The notes under the pieces were generated by a model. That model was not told where the DNA came from, did no database searches, and was given only the letters and a program-made list of their open reading frames with translations. This document shows, in pieces, positions 22,662-33,600 of a stretch of 64,000 nucleotides of DNA. Every line of letters starts with the position of its first letter. Position 1 is the stretch's first letter. The DNA comes from Candidatus Anammoxibacter sp. GTDB lineage: Bacteria > Planctomycetota > Brocadiia > Brocadiales > Anammoxibacteraceae. The DNA lies in assembly GCA_021777105.1 (NCBI GenBank), contig JAIQZQ010000046.1, forward strand, positions 39,274-103,273, written 5' to 3'. A program made the position numbers and the translations under genes.

Positions 22662-23813
22662 ATGAAAACCGTATATTTTGACAATAATGCCACTACAAGG
22701 GTGGCTGACGAGGTTTTTGATGCAATGGTTCCATTTTTCAGGGAATTGTATGGAAACCCTTCAAGCATGCATACTTTCGGCAGTCAGGTCGCAACTAAAC
22801 TCAATGCCGCGCGCGAGCAAGTTGCTGATTGCATTGGGGCCAAACCTGAAGAGATTGTTTTTACAAGCTGCGGCACTGAGAGCAATAATACTGCCGTGCA
22901 GGGGACTCTAAAAGCTCAAAAGGATAAAAAACATATAATTACAACCAAAGTTGAGCATCCTGCGATACTTAATTTATGCAAACATTTGGCCAAACGCGGT
23001 TATGACGTAACAGAATTAAGCGTTGATGCGAGCGGCATGATTGATATTGCCGAGCTTGAAAGCTCAATTAGGGACGACACGGCTCTGATTACCGTTATGT
23101 TTGCCAATAATGAAACCGGCGTGCTATTTCCGGTTGAGGAGGTAGGGCGGGTCGCCAAGGAGAAAGGAGTCGCTTTTCACTGCGACGCTATCCAGGCGAT
23201 TGGAAAAGTTCCTATTAATCTTGCTGAAAGCTCAATTGACCTATTATCAATTTCAGGGCACAAGTTGCATGCGCCAAAAGGCGTGGGCGTTCTCTACATT
23301 CGAAAGGGCGTTCGCCTAAGTCCGCTTTTGCTTGGCGGACATCAAGAAAGGGGCCGTCGCGCGGGCACGGAAAATGTGCCTTACATTATAGGAATGGGCA
23401 AGGCATGCGAATTAGCTAAGGGTATGATAAATGAGGAGCAAACCTCTGTCAGGAGTTTAAGGGATCGTTTGGAGGAGGGTGTGCTGAAAAATGTGGAAAA
23501 AGTGAAATTAAACGGCCATAAAGAGAAACGTTTGCCAAATACATCAAACTTGAGTTTTGAGTATATTGAAGGCGAGTCGATTTTGCTTCTGCTTAGTCAG
23601 GCAGGCATTGCGGCATCTTCCGGTTCGGCTTGCACTTCCGGGTCGCTTGAGCCGTCGCATGTTTTATCGGCAATGGGCGTGGACGCCATAACAGCGCAGG
23701 GCTCCCTGAGATTTAGCCTCAGCAAGTATAACAAGGAAGATGAGGTTGATTACTTAATAGAAAAGATTCCGCCGATTGTTGAGAAACTTCGTAAAATGTC
23801 GCCGTTTTGTTAA
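22662..23813 (+). CDS. nifS: cysteine desulfurase (NifS/IscS family)
   Basis: PLP enzyme that takes sulfur from cysteine as an enzyme-bound persulfide for Fe-S cluster or other thio-cofactor synthesis, releasing alanine. The 383-residue protein begins with the family start (FDNNATTRVADEV). The PLP lysine is Lys201 in SISGHKLHAPKG and the persulfide Cys324 in SSGSACTSGSLEPSH. This short active-site loop and overall length favour the NifS branch. The gene stands alone; no nifU/iscU partner follows within the window. Confidence 0.92.
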   Translation: MKTVYFDNNATTRVADEVFDAMVPFFRELYGNPSSMHTFGSQVATKLNAAREQVADCIGAKPEEIVFTSCGTESNNTAVQGTLKAQKDKKHIITTKVEHPAILNLCKHLAKRGYDVTELSVDASGMIDIAELESSIRDDTALITVMFANNETGVLFPVEEVGRVAKEKGVAFHCDAIQAIGKVPINLAESSIDLLSISGHKLHAPKGVGVLYIRKGVRLSPLLLGGHQERGRRAGTENVPYIIGMGKACELAKGMINEEQTSVRSLRDRLEEGVLKNVEKVKLNGHKEKRLPNTSNLSFEYIEGESILLLLSQAGIAASSGSACTSGSLEPSHVLSAMGVDAITAQGSLRFSLSKYNKEDEVDYLIEKIPPIVEKLRKMSPFC

Positions 23814-23933
23814 ATGGGGGGCTGTCAACCATCCACCCACTTTAGAAAAGGGGGCCGGGGAGATTTGAATAGTTTGACTTTCATTTTTTAGCTTTTAAAT
23901 AGCGGTATATACTATATTCGAATCTCCCTTACT

Positions 23934-23952
23934 CCCTCTTTGCCAAAGAGGG
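23934..23952. terminator. hairpin between convergent nifS and diguanylate cyclase genes
   Basis: CCCTCTTT (23934-23941), GCC, AAAGAGGG (23945-23952). A longer imperfect inverted repeat (GGAGATTTGAATAG near 23858 with its complement near 23910-23926) lies just before. It may serve both genes, although the T-runs are poor. Confidence 0.45.
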
Positions 23953-24018
23953 ATACCTAATGTTTTCTAAGGGTTTATATTGAAATCACGGTGAACTGTT
24001 GCCAAGAGTTGAACTGTT

Positions 24019-25527
24019 TTAAACTGTTTTTGCGCCGTCTTTGCTGTAAAGGCATACCTTGTTCCTGCCGCCGTCTTTTGCCACGTATAATGCTTCATCC
24101 GCGCATCTTAAAAAAGATTTAGGGTCGTCAATTGACGACTCTAATGGATAACAAACAAGCCCCATGCTGGCGGTGATCTTCAATGGATCCGAGGGGTTAA
24201 AAAACTTGTATGCTTCCACGCGTTTGCGCAATCTTTCGGCAAATACCGTTGCCTTGTCGCGGTCGGTTTCAGTTAGTATAATGGTAAACTCTTCGCCGCC
24301 ATATCTGCCTACTATATCGGATTTTCTGACGGAATCCTTGATTATTGACGATATTTCTCTTAAAACCACATCCCCGGTCTGGTGTCCGTATGTATCGTTT
24401 ATGTTCTTAAAATGATCAATATCAAACATGATAATTGAGATGTTGTGGCGATATCGCTTTGCCCTGACGAATTCCTGCTTAACAACGCCCATAATATATT
24501 TGTGGTTATATATCCCCGTCAGGCCGTCCGTAATCGTTAAATTCTTTATATTCTTATAAAGTTTGCCGTACAACCATGAATTCTCAAGTATGATGCACGC
24601 CTCATTAACAACAGTGTTTACAAGCTCTAGGTCTTTTTCATCAATTTTGTTCTGCTCTTTGCCGAAAAGCAAAAATCCTTTTTTCAGCAATCCGTTATTT
24701 GAGAAAGTTGAGAATATAATACTAGATTCGCAATTTGTTTCAGCTCCAATAGTTTCGTCAACGATCCTGTCTTCCCTAACTGTTTTAGTCCACAAATTTG
24801 ACGAATCAAACCCCTCAATTTTTCCTTCAAACTCTTTTGCCGAAATATCTTTCATTTTTTGATACGATGTCTTTTCAACATCTTTATGCAAATGCACTAT
24901 CTGTTTTGATTCATCTTCAGTTACAACCACAATCATGGCAACTGAGAAATCAGCAAGTTTTGCAAGCACATCCATAATTGCAAGCGCAAGGTCGTCGTAT
25001 GAGAATATATTTTGAACCAAACCTGTCAGGTCGGTGAAAAGGTCGGCTTCGTAAATCTTCTTATCCAGAAGATTGTTTAATCTAGCTATAACGTTTGTGT
25101 GTTGATCACTGGAAGCGAGGTCGTTTTTTTGAATTGTCCGATTGCGGGGCTGTTTTTCGCCAAGCCTTCTTTTGATAGTTTCCGTAAGACTGGAAGGGTC
25201 ATAATTTTCAGGAAATATATCATCCGGCGTTCCTCTGACGCCAAGGTATTTGCTGCCGGAACAGTTTTCAGAACCGAGCAAGATCAAAGGGATGGTATTT
25301 GCGGCGGGATCGTTTTTTATCAACCTGCAAGCCTGGTATCCGTTCATGCCGGGCATGTCGATGCCCATTATAATAAGGTCGGGCAGGTTTGCCAGCGACT
25401 TTTCCACGGCGTCTATGCCGTTGTCGGAATCAATAATTTCATATCCGTTTGTTTGAGCAAGCAGGATTTTAAGCTCATTGCGGGTTTTATCTGAAGCATC
25501 GGCGATTAGAATATTTTCTTTTTCCAT
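24019..25527 (-). CDS. receiver-GAF-GGDEF diguanylate cyclase
   Basis: A 502-residue response regulator that should make cyclic di-GMP. A receiver domain lies at the N terminus (ILIADASDKTRNEL; LIIMGIDMPGMNGYQ, where Gly-Ile-Asp holds the acceptor region). A GAF-like domain is at about 165-325. The C-terminal GGDEF domain (about 335-495) has the active motif GRYGGEEF and an intact inhibitory site RKSD five residues upstream. I start at ATG 25527, preceded by AGGA; a TTG reading 20 codons longer has no ribosome site. It is convergent with nifS. Confidence 0.87.
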   Translation of the reverse strand: MEKENILIADASDKTRNELKILLAQTNGYEIIDSDNGIDAVEKSLANLPDLIIMGIDMPGMNGYQACRLIKNDPAANTIPLILLGSENCSGSKYLGVRGTPDDIFPENYDPSSLTETIKRRLGEKQPRNRTIQKNDLASSDQHTNVIARLNNLLDKKIYEADLFTDLTGLVQNIFSYDDLALAIMDVLAKLADFSVAMIVVVTEDESKQIVHLHKDVEKTSYQKMKDISAKEFEGKIEGFDSSNLWTKTVREDRIVDETIGAETNCESSIIFSTFSNNGLLKKGFLLFGKEQNKIDEKDLELVNTVVNEACIILENSWLYGKLYKNIKNLTITDGLTGIYNHKYIMGVVKQEFVRAKRYRHNISIIMFDIDHFKNINDTYGHQTGDVVLREISSIIKDSVRKSDIVGRYGGEEFTIILTETDRDKATVFAERLRKRVEAYKFFNPSDPLKITASMGLVCYPLESSIDDPKSFLRCADEALYVAKDGGRNKVCLYSKDGAKTV

Positions 25528-25629
25528 TTTTCCTGGAGTATTAGAAAGGGGTTCCGACGTTCCGCGAATTAAATAATAATTATTCAAGCGCGGATGCCTT
25601 GTCTTGATTTTTCAGAACATAAACAACAG

Positions 25630-25678
25630 AAGGGGCCAAAAACTGATTTTAAATGCTAGAATTGTATTTTGGCCCCTT
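25630..25678 (-). terminator. strong inverted repeat after htrA
   Basis: AAGGGGCCAAAA (25630-25641) and TTTTGGCCCCTT (25667-25678) are perfect complements with a 25-base loop. It lies directly downstream of htrA on the minus strand. Confidence 0.6.
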
Positions 25679-25712
25679 TTAATGAACTGTTATTTAAATA
25701 TAGTAAATAAAA

Positions 25713-27380
25713 TTACTTCTTTTTCTTCTTTTTATCCATTTTCAATATAACATACCTTGTGTAATCGCCGCGTTTGGCTAAAAGCAATATCTCATCATCA
25801 CCCTTGGCGCTTTTAATGGCGGAGCTAAAATCTCTAATTTCTTTAATTTTTTTCCTGTTAACCTCTCTTATTAGATCGCCCTCCCGTATATCAGCGTTTG
25901 CGGCTGGGCTGCCGGGGACTACTTCGGTTACTACAACGCCTTTTTCATCTTCAATATCAAGGCTTTTTGCAAGGTCTTTTGTGAGGTTTTGCACAGTAAT
26001 GCCAAGGTCTTCTTTTGCGCTTGGCAATGGTCCTTTTCCTTTTGTCGCAAACAGATCCGCCGGTTGCTCCTGTATTTTGACTTGCAACGTTTTCTCCTTG
26101 CCTTCCCTTAGGACAACCACGTCTACTTCTTTGTCGATTTCAGTTTGCGCAACCACATTTCTAAGATGGTTCACATCTCTTATCTCTTTGCCTGAGTATT
26201 TTACAATAATATCGCCGGTGCTCATCCCCGCTTCGCTGGAAGGAGAGTTTGGCTGCACGTCGGCCACTAAAACGCCGTCAGACACAGTGACGTCAAATTG
26301 TTTTATAAGCGCCGGCGTTAGGTCCTGTATAACAACGCCAAGCCACCCTCTGGCCACTCTGCCAATATCAATAAGCGATTTCATAATCACTTTTGCCATA
26401 TTAATCGGAATGGCGAAACCTATGCCCTGATATCCTCCGGTTTTTGTAAAAATAGCAGTGTTTATGCCTATAACCTCGCCTTTGATGTTAACCAGAGGCC
26501 CTCCGCTGTTTCCCGGATTAATAGCAGCGTCGGTTTGTATCATGTCCTCATACTGGGCAATTCCAATATCAGCCCTGCCTGTTGCGCTTACAACACCGAC
26601 TGAAACTGTTTGTGACAATCCAAATGGGTTTCCAATTGCGATAGCCCATTTTCCCACTCTCAATGCGTCTGAATCTCCCAAATTGGCAACCGGAAGGTTA
26701 TCGCCCTCAATTTTTATCACTGCAACGTCTGATTGTGGATCGGTTCCTATTATCTTGCCCTCAAACTCTCTTTTGTCTCCCAATATCACCTTTATCTCAT
26801 CCGCGCCTTCAACAACATGATTGTTAGTCAGGATATACCCATCCTTATCAACTATCACGCCTGATCCAAGGCCTTGCTGTTTAAACTCCCTATCAGGAAA
26901 CTTGTCTTTAAAAAAACGTTCAAAAGGGTCTCCGCCAAAAAAGTCGAAAAAATGCTCAGGTCCTGGGGCTCCTCTATACTGATTTTCCCTGCCGCGTGGG
27001 ATTCCACCGTGAGGATCGCCATGCGGATTACCACGAGGGTTGCCGTGAGGATTGGCACGAGGATTACCGTGAGGATTGCCTCCCCTTGAATATGGCATAG
27101 GAGGATGTTTCATTATTTTTATTGAAGTTATTGAGACAACACATGGTTTTATAACTTCAGCCACAAGCTCCAAAACACGCTCAAGGCTCTGAGCTGATTC
27201 CTGAAGGCTGTCAATCTCTTCCATTAATTTTTTCTTGTCGGCTTCATTAAAAGTGTTGCCCGCAAAAGCGTTTTGAGTAAAATAACCTCCTCCTCCAAGA
27301 ATCAAGCCGCTAATAAAAGCGGCAAAAACAAAGCCGGCCCAAATTCCAAATCGTTTTCCGCCAAATAACCTGTTCACCAT
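25713..27380 (-). CDS. htrA: DegP/HtrA-type periplasmic serine protease
   Basis: An envelope quality-control protease/chaperone of 555 residues. An N-terminal signal anchor (FGIWAGFVFAAFISGLIL) exports it to the periplasm. The trypsin-like triad is His188 (LTNNHVVEG), Asp218 (PQSDVAVIK) and Ser292 (NPGNSGGPL). Two PDZ domains follow (about 330-430 and 450-540). Between anchor and protease lies an unusual Asn-Pro-His/Arg-Gly tandem (GNPHGNPRANPHGNPRG), a flexible linker that may bind metal. ATG 27380 follows a GGAAGGG site. A consensus promoter lies upstream. Confidence 0.93.
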   Translation of the reverse strand: MVNRLFGGKRFGIWAGFVFAAFISGLILGGGGYFTQNAFAGNTFNEADKKKLMEEIDSLQESAQSLERVLELVAEVIKPCVVSITSIKIMKHPPMPYSRGGNPHGNPRANPHGNPRGNPHGDPHGGIPRGRENQYRGAPGPEHFFDFFGGDPFERFFKDKFPDREFKQQGLGSGVIVDKDGYILTNNHVVEGADEIKVILGDKREFEGKIIGTDPQSDVAVIKIEGDNLPVANLGDSDALRVGKWAIAIGNPFGLSQTVSVGVVSATGRADIGIAQYEDMIQTDAAINPGNSGGPLVNIKGEVIGINTAIFTKTGGYQGIGFAIPINMAKVIMKSLIDIGRVARGWLGVVIQDLTPALIKQFDVTVSDGVLVADVQPNSPSSEAGMSTGDIIVKYSGKEIRDVNHLRNVVAQTEIDKEVDVVVLREGKEKTLQVKIQEQPADLFATKGKGPLPSAKEDLGITVQNLTKDLAKSLDIEDEKGVVVTEVVPGSPAANADIREGDLIREVNRKKIKEIRDFSSAIKSAKGDDEILLLAKRGDYTRYVILKMDKKKKKK

Positions 27381-27439
27381 GTCAGTCCCTTCCAGTTGAA
27401 AAATCAACATCTATAAATGCAAAAATTATTAAAAAAATC

Positions 27440-27468
27440 ATTCTAAACACACATTAAATTGTTGTCAA
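27440..27468 (-). promoter_or_regulatory. htrA promoter
   Basis: On the minus strand TTGACA (27468-27463), 17 bp, TAGAAT (27445-27440), 60 bp before the htrA start: a near-consensus sigma70 promoter. The rest of the 316-bp gap to the next gene holds a short hairpin (GGAATG/CATTCC near 27632-27649) and no gene. Confidence 0.65.
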
Positions 27469-27696
27469 TAGAAAAGTTATTCATTGGATTTGTTGCTCAT
27501 TTAACCATTGAGGCCGGAAAATTCGCTATATTAGCCCTGATAATTAAACCTGATTTTATTGCGAAAATTTAGTAGGCATGAGATTAATACAATGTTACAA
27601 TTTAAAACAATTTTATCCCTGTTTTAATTAGGAATGTCAGGGCATTCCCGTTCATAAGACTGTGAAAAATTCTATACTTTCTAAAAGGTGTTGGTA

Positions 27697-30600
27697 ATGG
27701 AAAAAATTGTAATTTTTTTATGGATCATTTCCATCATATTTTCGACTTACTTTTTGTTCAGGTCTATTATAAAGGCGTTTAAGGAGGCTGCGCTTAACGA
27801 CGCAACCATAAAACGCATTCTAGACGGCAAAAAAGTGTTCATCAAGTACGCCCTTAGCGATAAGAAGGGGAATATTCTTGACGCAAAGCATAAGGATGAA
27901 GCTTTTGTTTATCTCCACGGCGAGGGGCAAATCCTTGCCGGGCTTGAAAAAAGGTTGCACGGGTTAAAAGTCGGCAAGATAAAAAAGATTGTAGTGCCTG
28001 TTAAAGAGGCGTATGGAGTGGTAAATAAAGCCGATATCCTTGAAGTCGACAAAACTAAGATCCCTGAAGGGGCTGCTAAAGTAGGTTCATTATTAAAGGA
28101 GATTGGCGAGGGGAAAAAGACCGGCAAGGTGCTTGAAGTCAGGGAGAATACCCTTATCATAGACTATAACCACCCTCTGGCGGGACAAAAGCTTATTTTT
28201 AATGTTGATGTTGTTGATGTCCAGGATATTGGAGAGGGCGATGCGCTGGATGAATCGGCGGATGCCGCAGCGGAAGCAACCGAACCTGTGGTTGAGGAGG
28301 CTGTTCAGGAGCAACCCCCGGAGCCTGAAGGGCCGAAATGTGTAAAACAAGGCATGAAGCTTAAGATTGAATACACTGTGTTTGATCCTGAAGGCAATGA
28401 GCTTGACACTTCTAAAAATAAGGAAAGCGTTGATCAGGATGAAAACTCCGGCAAAAAAGATAATTTTATTGTCCCGGGACTGCTGAAAAGGCTTGAGGGG
28501 TTAATGGTTGGCTCCCAAACAACTATCGTAGTTCCTCCGGAAGAGGCCTTTGGCGATCCTGATCCTGAAAAATTTAAAGAGGTGCAAAAAGAGGATATTT
28601 TTACCGATTCACTGGAAGTTGGTACTGAACTTAAGGATATTGGCCCTGACCGTGAAACTGCCAGAATAAGCGAAATTAAAGACTCTACCGTTATACTTGA
28701 TTTTAACCACTCATTGGCCGGCAAAGCATTATCGTATAATGTAAAAATAATAGCGGCTGAAGATGTTGAAAGCGAGACGCAACAAAACGCCGCTCCTGCT
28801 GAAGAGCCTGCTGAACCGCCGCAACAAGAAGAACCCGCGGAAGATGCCGCATCGGATGAGGCCATGCCCGCGCCGGATGAGGCGCCGGAGGAAGAAGAGA
28901 GTGTTGCAACGTCGGAGTCGGCGGCTTCCGAACAGGAAGCTTTAGACGAAACAACCGAAACGCCGGCGGAAGAATTGTCCGTCCTTGAAGAGTTAGCGGC
29001 AGATGAGGAGTCAAAATCAGAGGAAGAGGCAGAAGCCGAAGCTCCTGAAGCTGAACCGGAAGATTTGGCTGAAGAGGCGGAAACAGAACCTCAGGCAGAA
29101 GAATCAGACGCTGAAATGTCTGAACCGACGGATGAAGAAACTCCGGTTGAGGAAACCGATGCTGAAGAAGAATTAGAAGGCTCGTCAGCATCAGAAGTAT
29201 TGTCTCAGGATGATTCAGAGCCTGATGAAGAGATAACAGAACCGGCGGAAGAAATGTCAGTCCTTGAAGAGTTAGCAGCAGAGGAAGAGTCGAAATCAGA
29301 CGAGGAAGTAGATGCCGAAGCTCCTGAAGCTGAACCGGAAGCTCCGGCTGAAGATGCAGAAACAGAACCTCAAGCAGAGATGGAAGAATCAGAACCTGAG
29401 CCGGCAGAACCGGAGTCGTCGGATGCAGAACAGGAAGCTATGGATGAAACAGCTGAAACTCCGGCGGAAGAAATGTCAGTCCTTGAAGAGTTAGCAGCAG
29501 AGGAAGAGTCAAAATCAGACGAGGAAGTAGATGCCGAAGCTCTTGAAACTGAACCGGAAGCATCGACTGAAGAGGCGGAAACAGAACCTCAAGCAGAAGA
29601 ATTAGACGCTGAAATGTCTGAACCGACGGATGAAGAAACTCCGGTTGATGAAAGCGCTGCTGCGGAAGAATTAGAAGGCTCGTCAGCAGCGGAAGTATTG
29701 TCTCAGGATGATTCAGAGCCTGATGAAGAGATCGCAGAATCGGGCGAAAAAACATTAGGTGAGGCAGCAGCGCCTGAAGAAGAAGAGGTGGAAACCTCTG
29801 TAGCGATTGAAGATGAGGAAATAGCTGAGGAAGCGGCTGAAACTGAAACTGTTGATGAAGAAGCGGAACCTCAACCAGAACCTGAAGAATCTGCTACGGA
29901 AAGACCTGAACCGTCTGAAGAAGAAGCGTTGCCTGCTGAAGAAACCGTAGCGGAAGCAGCAGATGCGCTAAGCGCAGATGCATCGTCGGAATTAGAAGAA
30001 TTCGCCGCGGATGAGGATGCAAAATCCGACGAGGAACTCGCCGCTGAAATTCCTGATACTGACGTTGCTGAAGAAACAGAAGAGACTCCAATCGAGGGTT
30101 CATCAGCTTTAGAAGAATTAGCCGCAGGTGAAGACTCTTTTGAAACGGAAGCGGTATCCGAAGCGCCTGCCTTAGAACAAGAACCGGAAATTCTGGAACC
30201 CGGGGCTACTGATTTTGCTGAAACAGAAGAAACTCCAACCGAACTTGATGAAGAACCATTTGCTGAAACAGAAGAAATCCCAACCGATGACGCGTCAGCT
30301 TTAGAAGATTTAGCCGCAAGTGAAGAGTCGCTGGAACCGGAAGCCGTATCCGAAGAGCCTGCTTTGGAATCGGAACCAATATCTGATGAAATTGAAGAAC
30401 CGTCATCCGAAGATTCATTACTAGATGAAGAGCCGATTGCTGAAACAGAAGAAATCCCAACCGATGACGCGTCAGCTTTAGAAGATATAGCCGCAAGTGA
30501 AGAGTCACCGGAACCGGAAGCTATATCCGAAGAGCCTGCTTTAGAACCTGAACAATTAGAACCTGAAGCCGGCGATCTTGCAGAATCATTATTTGAAGAA

Positions 30601-33600
30601 CCGTCATCCGAAGATTCATTTGAAATTGAAGAACCGTCATCCGAAGATTCATTACTAGATGAAGAGCCGATTGCTGAAACAGAAGAAACTCCAACCGATG
30701 ACGCGCCAGCTTTAGAAGATATAGCCGCAAGTGAAGAGCCGCATAAACCTGAAGTTGTATCAGAAGAGCCTGCTTTGGAATCGGAACCTGCAGAACCTGA
30801 AGCCGGCGATCTAGCAAAATCGTTATTTGAAGAACCGTCTGACGAAGAATTGCCTGTTGCGGAAGAACCCTCAGTGGAGGCTGAAGAAATGCTAACCGAT
30901 GACTCGCCTGTTTCAGAAGATTTAGCAGCAAGTGAAACCTCTTTTGAAACGGAAACCGTGCCAAAAGAGGCTGCCTTAGAACAAGAACCGGAAACTCTGG
31001 AATCCGAGGCTGCTGATTTTGCTGAACATGCGGATGAAGAACCATCTGTGGAATCTGCAGAAGAAGAAAAAGGAGAAGAAACTCCAACCGAGGAGATTCC
31101 GGCGTCCGAAGAACTCTCCGCATCGGAAGAGCCTGCTTTAGAACAACAACCAGAACCTGAAGCCGGCGATCTTACAGAGTCGTTATTTGAAGAACCGTCA
31201 GAAGATGAATCTTTATTTGCGGAAGCAGAAGAAACGCCAACCGATGACGCGCCGGTTTCAGAAGATTTGGCCGCAAGTGAAAAATCGCTGGAACCTGAAG
31301 CCGTATCAGAAGAGCCTGCTTTGGAATCGGAACCAATATCTGATGAAATTGAAGAACCGTCAGCCGGAGATTCATTACTTGATGAGGAGCCATTTGCTGA
31401 AACAGAAGAAACCCAAACCGATGCCGCGTCTGCTTTAGAAGATATAGCCGCAAGTAAAGAGTCACTGGAACCTGAAACTATATCCGACGAGGCTGCTATA
31501 GAACCTGAACCAGCAGAACCTGAAGCCGGCGATTTTGCAGAATCATTATTTGAAGAACCGTCGTCCGAAGATTCATTACTAGATGAAGAGCCAATTGCTG
31601 AACCCGAAGAAACCCCAACCGATGATGCGTCTGCTTTGGAAGATATAGCCGCAAGTGAAGAGTCGCATGAACCTGAAGCTATATCCGAAGAGCCCGCTTT
31701 AGAACCTGAAGCCGGCGATCTTGCAGAATCGTTATTTGAAGAACCGTCTGACGAAGAAATGCCTGTTTCGGAAGGGCCATCTGTGGAGGCGGAAGAAACG
31801 CCAACCGATGACTCTCCTGTTTCAGAAGATTTAGCAGCAAGTCAAGACTCTTTTGAAACGGAAGCCGTGTCCGAAGAAGCCGCCTTAGAACAAGAACCGG
31901 AAACTCTGGAATCCGAAGCTGCTGATTTTGCTGAACATGCGGATGAAGAAGCTCTGATTGTCGAAGAACCATCTGTGGAATATGCAGAAGAAGAAAAAGG
32001 CGAAGAAATTCCAACCGAGGAGATCCCGGCGTCTGAAGAGCTCTCCGCATCGGAAGAGCCCGCTTTAGAACCTGAACCTCCAGAACCTGAAGCCGGCGAT
32101 CTTGCAGAGTCGTTATTTGAAGAACCCTCAGCCGGCGATTCATTACTTGGGGATGAACCATTTGCTGAAACAGAAGAAACCCCACCCGATGACGCGTCAG
32201 CTTTAGAAGATATAGCCGCAAGTGAAGAGCCGCCTGAACCGGAAGGCGTATCTGAAGAGTCTGCATTGGAACCTGAACCAATATCGGATGAAATTGAAGA
32301 GCCTTCAGCAGAAGATTCATTACTAGATGAAGAGCCGATTGCTGAAACAGAAGAAACTTCAACCGATGACGCGTCTGCTTTAGAAGATATAGCCGCAAGT
32401 GAAAAGTCGCTGGAACCGGAAGCTCTATCCGACGAGCCCGCTTTAGAACCTGTACCTCCAGAACCTGAAGCCGGCGATCTTGCAGGATCGTTATTTAACG
32501 AACCGTCAACCGAAGATTCATTACTAGATGAAGAGCCGATTGCTGAAACAGAAGAAACTTCAACCGATGACGCGTCTGCTTTAGAAGATATAGCCGCAAG
32601 TGAAGAGCCGCCTGAACCGGAAGCTGTATCAGAAGAGCCTGCTTTGGAATCGGAACCTGCCGAACCTGAAGCCGGCGATCTTGCAGAATCGTTATTTGAA
32701 GAACCTTCATCCGAAGATTCATTACAAGATGAAGAGGCAATTGCTGAAACAGAAGAAACTACAACCGATGACACGTCTGCTTTAGAAGATATAGCCGCAA
32801 GTGAAGAGCCGCTTGAACCGGAAGCCGTACCAGACGAACCCGCTTTAGAACCAGAAGCGGGTGATCTAACGGAATCGTTATTTGAAAAACCGTCAGAAGA
32901 AGAATATTTACAAGAGGAAGAGCCCTCAGTGGCGGCAGAAGAAACGCCAAGCGATGACGCGCCTGTTTCAGAAAATTTATCAGCAAGTGAAGAGCAGGCT
33001 GAACCGGAAGCCGTATCTGAAGAGCCGGCTTTGGAACCAGAACCAATATCAGATGAAATTGAAGAGCCGTCAGCAGAAGAATCATTGTTGGAGGACGAGC
33101 CGACTACTGAAACAGAAGAAACCACGGCTAATGACGCGTCTGCTTTAGAAGATATAGCCGCAAGTGAAGAGTCGCCGGAGCCGGAATCTGTATCCGAAAA
33201 TGCAGAAACGGTACATGAAGAACCTGCGGATGAAGAAGTTCCGGTAGCTGAGGGCGGGGATGAAGTCTTGTCTCTAGATGATTCGGAAACTGTAGAAGAA
33301 AATGTTGAACCAAAGGAAGAAGATGCGCCTTCTGTTACGGAAGAGATATTGGCAGAGGAAGAAGTCTCTCCGCCTGAAGAAGTTTCAGTCCCGGATACGC
33401 CTTCAGTTGAAAAGGAAATAGAGGAAACAATAGAAGAGGTTACTCTTGAAACCGAGGAAGCCGCTCCGGAACAAGCCGAGCCGGAACATCCGTCGGATGA
33501 AGCTTTAGAAACAACTGCGATTGACGAAGATTCTATTGTCCAATCTGAACCGGATGAACCGTTGTCTTCCAAATCCGAAGCTGTGGGCGGAGAAACATCT

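Noticed and set aside
28703..33572. Long minus-strand open frames rich in Ser or Leu/Gln, the longest 576 codons
   Set aside because: They are antisense shadows of the acidic repeats at 27697-34674: codons for Glu/Ala/Asp on the plus strand rarely give stops in reverse. They have no ribosome sites and only mirror the repeat pattern.
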